Assembly (NCBI GenBank): GCA_010645155.1
Contig: CM021322.1
Coordinates: 3,305,281 to 3,369,280, forward strand
Length of the DNA: 64,000 bases
Source of the DNA: Tigriopus japonicus
Lineage: Eukaryota; Arthropoda; Copepoda; Harpacticoida; Harpacticidae
Direction of reading: 5' to 3'
Below the pieces are notes generated by a model. That model had not been told where the DNA came from. It did not search any database and saw only the letters and a program-made list of their open reading frames with translations. Position numbers and translations under genes: made by a program. Positions 54,201 through 64,000 of this stretch are shown here, in pieces; the stretch's first letter is position 1; every line of letters starts with the position of its first letter.

Positions 54201-57200
54201 GACCCCCAGCACAAGCCCTGGCCAAGGTGCCTCATGGGGGCCACTAATGGTTCAATTGCTAATAGTTGGACACATCATCCTGCTCGTTGTTCCGAATGTT
54301 CATGGTGATTTCCATTGCACTTGCTTCACCAGGAGCACACTATACTTGCCTTATAGGTTGGTTGTCCAAATTGAAAAAGGCTTCAATTACACAACAAAAG
54401 GGAACAACTGAGTCACCCTCACACACCTCCACGTGCTCACTCGTGATAGTTTCTCCAATTGAAATCATAGATCGGAGACCAAAGGTATAGATTTGAAAGG
54501 TGAGTTCAGAACGTGTCAAAGTGGAGGGTGATTATCTCGAGGATGAGCTGAATTGGTGAGGGGGGAGTCTTCCTGTCCAGTCATATCCTTAATTAACGAC
54601 CTGGACTTGATGCTTTAAATGTGTCATATGGCACCGTACAATTAACTAGAGGGATCCCTTGAATTCTCTCCCCTCGGATTGTGGTATTGGCGTGCAGGCT
54701 TTATGTTGGTCCAAGCTGAAGCAACGATGCTCTGATATGTGTCCCTTCACAAGAATAATGGCTTGGACCCCTGGGTAGTCAAATTTCGCCTTTGGACCTT
54801 TACATCGATTCTATGTCAGGGTAGACCTTTCCATTGGTGTTTGCGGGTGTTTGATGCAATCACAGAGCAGCCACAAATAGGCGTCCACGAAACCGGCTTT
54901 AAAGATTTTTGCCCGAATCTAAAATCAATTAACATTTCGAACAACATCTGACCTTTCCAGGCTATTGTTTTCATACATCAGGATTTGCTATTATCTGTCA
55001 AGCAATAAACTATGAATAAGGTGTCTCTAGAAATACGCTTTATGGTTTGATCACGTGAGTGAGGGTGGTGAAAAGGGATGAGGTTCAATTCTGGTCATTG
55101 ATTAGATTTGAGAGTCAGATAGGCGTGGATGTATGCAAATGGGGGAGGTCTGGCCATTCAAAGGGTATTAGAGCTGATATGCGTCATAATGGATCCTTGT
55201 GGAGCACCATCGCGGCTCGTCAATGTTTTGACAGATCGCCAGGCAATTTTGCTTGCTTCCACTACGGCTCGATCACAATCTACATTGTTTTATTGTGCAC
55301 ACCGATGGCACACAAACACACAAAGTCCTGCTCAATAATGAACAACATTTAAGCGCCCTTGTTTGTTTGTTGATCAGATTAGGAAAGTGTTCTGAACAAT
55401 AAATTCCCTGCGTTGAGCTTCAAGTCTATTGGTAGTGTCCTCGCCGTAAACAAAAATCTGCACTTTGCATGTCCATGATGTAATGACTCTTTTCAATTTT
55501 GACGCCATGAATATTTGACGTCATGTCTTTCAAATACGAGCAAGAGCGAAAAGTTTTGAATCTCTAATGACATGCATCTGGTCAAAAGGCACACGCACAC
55601 ATGCGGTCCCATACAAAGTGGCCAGATAGTGTTGTTAACTTGGGAGGGGGGTTCGAAACCAATTTTATTGGAAAGTTAGACAGGTCCATTCAACGACAGG
55701 GATGCAGGGTTTTGAATATCGAGATGACCATGACGTCAATTAAAGACCATATGGTTTGAAAACCTAACCATTCACGTGGACACCGAAGGATCTATTTGGA
55801 ACACAATCCAAACAGGGTGGCGAGCTCATGCAGGGAGATAAAGAGGGTGAACAATTCCAAAGGAGCTGATGTGATGAGAGGAGTATTGCAGAGGAGAGCA
55901 GAGCAGTGACCGGATTCAAATGTGTGTTATTGTGGATCCAGATGTGAGCTTGATTTCAATTTGACATGGTTTTAAAAGGAACACCCGACACAATGGAACC
56001 GTGCCATGATGAGTGTTTTCAAAACAGAGCCCTCTTGGCGGGTCATTAGAGCTCAGGATGGCGCCGCAGTAACAAAGGACAGCTAGCGTTCTTTTGCTTG
56101 TGCAGAAATTCAATTTGACATGAACGTGAACCTAATGATGCCACGGGGAGGTCAACACTCAAGATCCATTTGGCAAGCTCTTTAGCATTCGTTTGTCACC
56201 CTCACTTTAGGCCAAAATCGCCCTCAAAGGTCCAAGGGATTGGACATTTGACGGATAGCCCCTCCACATGGCGGCCTCTGGTAACCAGTTCAAAGAGACC
56301 AAGTGTGACCAAAGCAAACGCACACAGAAAAACAGATCAGGAGTGTCATTGGTTCAATATTGAGCTTAGCAGGGGGCCTAAATTTGAGAGCTGAGGTGTC
56401 AACCCAGATTGTTACGGGTAAGTAGGCAGATTTTCCAACCCCTTTGTTGTGGATAAGCCACACAAAAAATACCACAAGGGAGAGAAAATGAAATTCCAAT
56501 CTGTCACTAATATTATCTGAAGTCATGAAAGCTTTTTTTGTTGTTGTGGACGGATTAGTAGCGTGGTCAGAGAAATTGCTCAGCCATTCATTGATCGAAA
56601 AGCGCTTTCAACATCATTCTATTAAAAGCCATTCCGTAGGGGTTCCATGATTTACCGCAAAGCAATGAATGAAAAAATCCAGAAATGAATGAGCAACAAG
56701 ACATTTAAAGAATTGGATTCGGTGTGAGCGCTAACAAGCATGAAAGAGTTCTCCTTTGACGACCAAAAAAAGAAAAGTTTAATTTTGGCTTTTTTCTGTT
56801 TTCCTGACAAGATCAAGTAAATGAGCCTGAAATCTTGACTTCCGCTTCTGACGCTGCTTGAGCTTTGACAATCTATGGAACACGTGGACGCACTCATTGA
56901 TGCTCAAATCAAAGTCTGACGCCATGAAACTTGATTTCCATCTCGCTTGTGTTTCACTTGCTCATCGGAATGCTTCAAACCGACACACCCCTAAGCTAAC
57001 CATAGCCTATCCCTAGTGTTTCATTTATTACGCAAAGTAAACAAACGCCGTTCTCTTTGAAGTGAAGTGTATAAACTCAACAAAGTGATATGTGATTCGA
57101 ACATATTCACCACAAAATGGACGCAGAACATCACTCAGACATGGTTTAATGACTTTTGTCACCACGGACAAGGGTGGATGGGGGTGGAGGAGCTACCGAC

Positions 57201-58070
57201 TTCTGGCAGTTCAAAAGGTGGATGGATCTATCTATCTCATAATTGAGTTGGTCTTCCATCATTTCGCGATTTGTTCAGGTCGTTCCAATATCCATATCGT
57301 CGTGATAAAAAAATGAGTCACGCCTGATTTGTTTCTTTGTGACAGGCTTGTGAGGGGTTGTTGTTGTTGGCTGGCTGGGCTTGGATTTGAAGGGAGAAGT
57401 AATTGCAAATGTCTCTATTTCACCTTTGTAACACCAAACGTCATGGATATTAATGGTGTTTTAATGAATCGAACCAGAAGTTCATTCCGGTTTCTTCACA
57501 AATATCAATCTACTCAGGAGCAATGACAATGATTTGAAAACACCAAATGCTAGTGCGGAAGTCGTCCCAAAATGAATGAGTGACAAAGCAAGCCATCTTC
57601 GCGGAGACATTCCGGTGTGCAAGTTCGGACGGTGTCCAAAGAGGTCCAACCAATTCCCTGGATCTTGTTTGAACTCGAATCGAAGCCGGAGATTTAGCAA
57701 CGGAGTGAGCCGAATTGGCCAACAAAGAACTTGCTGGTCATTCCGGAGCTGTGATTCCAAGCTCAACATGGTTGGTACGTGTTAATTTCAATGTATACGC
57801 AGCAGAAACATTCAAACCATGCCTATTGTTACGATTGTGGTAAATGTGTGGTAAACAATGGCACGAATGCAGATGCACTGGACACGGTTTTTTTTCTTCT
57901 CGGCCAAGGGATTATGGGTCATGGTTTTGGGGAGAAAAACGGGCAATTTTGACGCGCTCCGTGAAATTCAATACCGTGGTTGAGTTTCATTAAAACTTTT
58001 CCCCTGAAATGGGTCCTCCTCCTCGTCTTCTCTCTTCTACTTTTTCTAATTGTCGTTGTTCACCCACGTG
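48273..58070. promoter_or_regulatory. Cluster of 13 CACGTG E-boxes in non-coding DNA
   Basis: CACGTG starts at 48273, 48873, 49153, 49538, 51870, 53251, 53448, 53640, 54430, 55052, 55773, 56881 and 58065. At this base composition about 1.5 would be expected in 9.8 kb. The flanks differ between sites, so they are not copies of one repeat. The region has no supported gene. A regulatory role through bHLH factors is inference. Confidence 0.35.
53747..53781. repeat. GAT/GAC triplet run
   Basis: A run of GAT, GAA and GAC triplets. The acidic peptide it encodes in one frame reflects simple sequence and is not evidence of a gene. Confidence 0.8.
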
Positions 58071-61000
58071 GAAGAACACTTGCCAAATTCGTACGTTGAT
58101 GAGATTAACATTCGAGGCACGTTTCGAAAATTAAGACTCGCTTACATATTCACAGTAAAAATGCCGACCATATTTCCTACTCTTCCGACTTCACTCTTGA
58201 TGAATAAAATTGTCACCTTTAACGCTCAGTCTCCAAATCCCCGATGGAGAGGGGTTAAAAAAACTTTTGCCATTCACTACAACTGGATTAGTTCTTTGTG
58301 TTTTTCAGCCCCAAAAACCAAAAATACCCCACTATGGAGGCCCCATTATATTGCGTCTGTATTTCATGTTACCAATATCAAAACGAGAAACAACCGAATC
58401 TGGAGCTTTCAATCAACCAAGAGGTTGATTTCACAGTTCAGTCACGCATAAATAAAAGTGAGACATTCATTAAGTGGTACGTGCCATTTTAATTCAAGTA
58501 AGCCATCCCCGACCCTCTCTTTGGCAAGTGAACTGAATTTCACCCATACGGCATATTTCAAACCCCGACCCCAGAAAGAGCTTAATTTGTGTGTAGTGTG
58601 TACCCTAGGAAGTGCCAAAGCATGTTAGTTTGATGATTGAGTCACACTTGCCCCACCCACGGCTACCTTGGTTAGGGCACACACTGTTCAAAATTTACAT
58701 GTCCCTCCAATATCTCAAATATACTCAGCATCTTATCGACTCACATTCCATAAAAGCTACAATTTCTAGTGATTTGGCGGAACTCACATAGGAATCTGTG
58801 CTCTAAATCCCGTAATTAGATATCTAACGGTGCTGATTTTGGGGTGAACGTGGACAAATATGTGCGATTAAGAACTTCACGCCTCTTGAAAGCCGGTTCA
58901 ATTAATTTCCATTTTCTCTCCCCGAAAACCTTTGCCCCACCCCTGGCTCCCTCCATCCATCCATTTATCCATCCATGGCTCAATTCGCCCCTCGGAAGTT
59001 CGTTCGTCAAGTCACTAATCCGAAGAATTCCAGAGTCTCGCATTCACGTAACACTTCATTCGTGGAGGGAACGAGTATCGTTCGTGGATGTACTGTACTG
59101 TTCATTGCCCGATGGTGAAGGGTACGCGGAATACGATGATGATTACGGAGTCGGGTGGCGAATCTTTGATGAACTTTCGGGGTTTGATGAACACATCAAG
59201 GGAGGAAAAGGATTTGAAGCCATTTTTCAATGCATTCTCTCTCACTCTCTCTGAAACATGATCTGCAACGTGTTTTGAATCACAATGACATATTAGACCT
59301 TTTGTGTTTGCTTGTGAAGCAAGCAGTTAATGCGTATGCAGATCAAAAATCGGCGAGGAAGGCATATCGTAAACGGACGAATCCCTGAGCACTTTTGATT
59401 CAATGAAGAGCAAGTAATCTGATTATAGTGGAACACCAGCTGAAACAATAGTCTTCTTTCTCTTGAATGCATTTTTAGTTGAAAAGTTGAGCACATGCAT
59501 TAGGGTACGATCGACTGGGTTAATAAGCATCTTTTATATGTTTAGTGTGAGATGGAATCGAGTTGGTTTCGCCCGTTCACTACTTGGATAAAAGGGGCGT
59601 CGTCGCTTCAAAGTGGAAAAATTGCAAATTAAAAGGCTGAAGTAGATCCCCAAGTGAAGGTAGGAATTACCCCCGGGGTGCAATTTGCAATGTTCCATTG
59701 CGCCAATAGCATGTCTGGTAAACTAAAAACAAGAGCCTTAAAGTGACTTTGAATGCATCAAAAGAGCTTTCCGGGAAGCGATTGCAGAGGCGAATTCCTG
59801 GTAATAAAAAAAGTACAGAGTTGAAAGGCTTTTGTTTGTGCAGGATAAGGTCTTGGCGCTTTACTTTCTACTTCCTCGACAATAAACCCTCTCCTTCCTT
59901 TAGTTGTCCCGATTGGGCCAAGCGAATCTTGAGCAAGCACCCACTTTATGGTCTCCCTACTCATAAACTGACTTTTAGGTTCGCCAATAAAAAACCCAGT
60001 GATAGAAGCAAAAGAGACAGACAGAAGGGCTTGTCACCCAATATTGGAGCAGTTTGGACCCACTTTATGGAACACACCTTGTGCTCGTGATGATCTTTGT
60101 GTATCTAGACATTGGTTCCAACACAAAGGATCGCAAATCCACAATTATCTGACTTGCCAATCAATCCCCAATCTCCAAATGGTACTACGTTAACAATTCC
60201 AGACTTCCAGAGTCTGTGTTCCAAATAGTCCCAACCACCACTGAAGGTCTCCAGACGTGGAACATAAAGCCAAGATTAAGTCGAGAAATCCCAGGAACCG
60301 AGGAAACAATAAAAAGATGCTAAAAGTTATGGTGCCATTCACGGTAAGGGCCAATGAGGGAAATTTGCGACTGTTCTTGGCTTTGGCATTATTAACCTTT
60401 CTTTGTCATGGGAAAGACAAACACACCCACTTTTATGTGGAACAACAGACCTTGTCTATGAGTTCCAATAAGCTCCAATTGTACCAAATGATTCCATTAG
60501 CAATGACCATTGCCGTTTGGATTTAGATTCCATCTCCGGGAATGCGCTCAATTGGTCCCCTGTTCCACTTTTCACTTCATTTGATCTTGTGACAGAGGCA
60601 TTCCTCATTCTGATTGAAGCTCTTGACTCATAATCCTCTGACATTCCAAGCTGGCTACCAAAAATGCATCACAGTTAATGAAAGGGAAACAAAAGTAAAA
60701 ATTTCGCTCTTCCATTTTCCCTCTGATGATTTTTCCCGCACGTTTCATTAGACACACATTCTCCCCTTGGAGGGTCCCTCATTTCATGGATCTCAAATCT
60801 CGTTGGTATGGACTGGAAGCTCGTCAAACAACAATGGACATCTTTTTACCCCCAAACGGTAAACAAAAAGTTAAAATAATTTAAGTCCATATATAATTTT
60901 ACCTTCAAGTGGTAAGTTTAAACCTAATGAATATCTGTGCCATGTCCATCAAACTAACACAGTCTTGTACATGGACCCCGCGAGTTCTCGTGTTCGTCTC

Positions 61001-64000
61001 ATTCTAATTGATGAAGCTGAATCAGGAGACGTCCCTTGAGACCCAGAGAGCGAGATTTCCCCCCAACTCAAGAAATTCCATTTCAAGGAAATCTACCACC
61101 ATTAAGGCTGATACCGGAGTTGCTTTCGCGATGGTATTGTTACGAAAAGGCTTCTTTATCTTCCAGCACACTTGTTAAAGCAATGCACTCGAGGTAGCGT
61201 GTTCGAGTTTTCAGCTGAGGCACCATTTGGTCCCATTTTGGATTTGAACACTAGTTCGTGGTGTTGAGTGAGTCTCCTCCAGTTTCCCCCTCTTCTTGGT
61301 TTTGCTCTCCTGGAAGCTCTCTTTTCAACCAAGAATGACATGACAACCTGTCGCGATAAATTCCGCTTTTTTCTGGACACTCTCCAACCAGACATAGATA
61401 TCTACTTCAAAATCCTCTTTCTGAAGGATCTGAAGCAAAAGCGATTTCGAGCAAGTAGTTTTTGGGACCTGTCTTGTCGAGGATCGAGTCCACTTCTCCC
61501 TCCATCTCAAGTTGAAAGGGTAGGACGAACTTCACAAAAATGGTTCGTTTGTGTGATAATTCCATTTTGCGTTTGCTCATGCGAGCCGAGAAAGACGAAA
61601 GTGGGGAAATCTGCTTACACACTCGCTCTTCAGTGTTCTTGGAAAAGAGGTGCAGAAAATTGGGAACACCCCCTTCTTCAGAAGCCTCTGTCTGTGTACC
61701 ATGAAATGGCACCATTTTAATTGTGAATGGTGGTTTGCGTTGGATGTGAGTACGAGTCGACCATGATTAGGCGGGGCCATAAATCTTTGCTTGGGCGAAT
61801 CTAGCCAGAAGTGCCATTGTTCCACTGGACCAAACAAATAATTATTGTTCTCCAGTGTGCCATTTTCCACATAACATTGTCACCCATTTATCACACGGAG
61901 CACTCCTTCGGAGGTCCAAAATGGATTAGTTTTAATTAGTTCTTGTCTCAATCAGTTACTCAGCTGGTTTAAAAACGTCTCTAAAACAGATGGAACAAAT
62001 TGGGAAATTGGTCGATTTGGAGGAAGTTCAATAAAAAACACACACCTTGGTGAAAAAAGGTATCTGAGTTGATCTGAAGCACTGATTCATATCCGGCCAG
62101 GAGATTATGTGCAGCAATTTGGATGAGCAATGTATCTCCTTTAAGTACTTCTCGTAATGGTCATTTATTTTCTTTATTAGCCACTCCAAATCGAGAGCCT
62201 GGAGAAAGAATGGTCATCCTAATGGAATGTGTGTCAATAGTTTCGATACGACCCACCCATTTGGAATGGATGGAGTATATTTAACCAAAATTGATACGTC
62301 TGAATGTATAGACTTAACTGACGAAAGTGATTTCAACTAGATTGGATCTAGATGGATTAGAAATCACATACGCTCGAGTGCAATAATTAATAATGATTAT
62401 TCAGACATTGTTTGCCATCTTGGATTAGCAAATTGGATGTTTGGGATACACTTTTTTTACAAATGGATTGTTCAGCCAACAGATGGCAAAAATGGCTGCA
62501 CAAAGTTAAGTTGGAGTGAGTTGTCTTCAGATTTCAATAAAGTTCCTCTTTTTGTGGATCTAGCTTGGATTGTGCTCATTAATCTTACTTAACACTCTGA
62601 TGAATATTTCCAACTTGATCTCTGGAGCCAGCTTTGTTCCATGGAAACTTGAATAATCATGGCCATGGAGAGGAAGCAGAGTAAGAAGACCATGTTTTGC
62701 TTTGGCATTACTCGCACTGCAAAAAATTGGTTGCATTGTAAATCGCTTTTAGAATCCACCCACACAAAAACATTTTGGAATGTCTTCTTTTAAACTTGGT
62801 CAGGGCAAAATCGATTCGATTACATTCTCGGAATAAAGATGGGAAGAGCTCTTAATTTTGGCAGTGTGAAGGACCATGACAGGATGAATCCTCCCTCAAA
62901 TTCAGCTCAATGGAGATCCTGATAATGATTTTGAAGATTAGAACAGATTATGCAAAGGGATCCACTTGTTCCACCAAATGGCATCATTTTGAATAAGCCC
63001 ACATTCACAATCACCCAGAGGTGGTTCCACTTGAGCAAAAGTAAAACAAAAATCTTGATTGAATAGCCGCAACTGGTCTTTGATGTTTATTTTTAACACG
63101 TAAAATGGTTTAGAATGTAAACTGTGGTAAGGATTGACAAAATTTTCTGGGTTAAGGGAGCCCGACTTTTCGGTTTACTTTGAAGGTAAATAATAAGTCC
63201 AATCAAGGTAAATGAGGCACACTTGCGTCAAAAGCAAGTTTCCAGTGTTGCCACTAATGACACGCCTACAAAGTCAATGTAGAAGTCATTACTTAAATGA
63301 TCCTATTAGCTACCCCTATTTTGGATGGCACGAGGATAGCAATCAACATTAGAGATGACACCCAGATATAACCAAACACTAGAGAGAGAGAGAATATCGA
63401 AACAAATCATTTTGAGTCAATAATGTCTGATAGGGATCGATGGTCCTCAACTCAATTTACCTGATTAGAGACTTGGCCGAGAACTTCAAAGCTATTTGTC
63501 AGCCAAGTCCATAATTATTGCCAATTCTGTTTTCTTCTGAAATCCAAGGTTCTGCATCTGTAATTTTCTTCAGAGGTGGATTGGAGGAAATTGCCTAATG
63601 AAATTGTTGAGAAACCCCTTGATTAATTTTATTTGCTGTCAGGCTAGACGTGAAGGAGATTTGGTTTGGAACCCTGCTTGAAATGCATATAAGCCTACCA
63701 AAACCATAGAGCAAGTTAGGATCTGGCAGTGTGTGTGCATCTCTTGGTGATAGATTGCCAAGAGACAGACCAATGAATGATACAGAAACCAGGAGGGGAT
63801 TAGTGTCAGGATTGCCTTCGCCATACCTATAAGCTCTCTTTTTGACCAAGTTCATGAGCGTTATTGGTTCAAATTATTTAACAAATTTCAATTTACCACG
63901 AAAAAACTCCAATTTTGTAAACCTGAAGAAGTAGCCTGAAAACGGATCACTTTGGCAACCCTGAATGCTTGTGTGCTCATTGTTGTGACTCTCTTAGTTA
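58071..64000. other. Non-coding region to the right edge
   Basis: No supported gene. Frames of up to 150 codons (for example 61268-61720 plus) lack recognisable motifs and have overlapping minus-strand rivals of similar length. Near 63952-63963 the inverse of CAGGGTTGCCA occurs, resembling the start of the repeat block at 7317. Confidence 0.5.

Noticed and set aside
58844..59254. 136-codon plus-strand frame
   Set aside because: Its composition reflects Pro/His-rich simple sequence, there is no similarity I recognise, and an opposing frame overlaps it.
61268..61720. 150-codon plus-strand frame
   Set aside because: At this composition, several frames above 110 codons are expected by chance in 64 kb. 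This one overlaps minus-strand frames of similar size and shows no family motif or splice structure.

Overview
This is a eukaryotic nuclear window, most likely from an arthropod. A copepod-type crustacean is my weak guess, from base composition of roughly 40% GC, 66-80 bp introns and AT-rich transposon relics; no marker gene settles it. There are no bacterial-style operons, CRISPR arrays, rRNA genes or convincing tRNA genes.

Only two protein-coding genes are supported. Gene 1 (46-2878, plus strand) is a four-exon gene that splices cleanly into a 696-residue protein: a disordered Gly/Ser/Arg-rich N-terminus, two stretches that vaguely resemble OB-fold/cold-shock beta-barrels, and a long acidic Glu/Asp/Gln-rich tail. 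Gene 2 (38593-39573, minus strand) is a 326-codon uninterrupted frame. It begins with a hydrophobic signal-peptide-like segment and has a very basic cluster in the middle and a hydrophobic C-terminus. I recognise neither family.

The rest (about 35 kb between the genes and about 24 kb right of gene 2) is intergenic or intronic DNA. Open frames of 110-150 codons there are about as common as chance predicts, so I do not call them genes. What stands out is repeat-derived. Two oppositely oriented copies of one short non-autonomous transposon (hAT-like ends TAGTGATGGACCGAAAG) lie at 44514-44852 and inside intron 1 of gene 1 at 566-997. A possible 1-kb element with 16-bp terminal inverted repeats spans 40976-41968. 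A degenerate AT-rich repeat block lies at 7317-8300.

The other notable signals are non-coding: two adjacent perfect 10-bp hairpins at 12381-12434, two 12-bp palindromes centred on ACCACGTGGT about 720 bp apart, and an apparent excess of the E-box CACGTG, with 13 copies between 48273 and 58070. I found no clear multi-gene system. The best candidates for something undescribed are the MITE family, the E-box cluster and the two orphan proteins.
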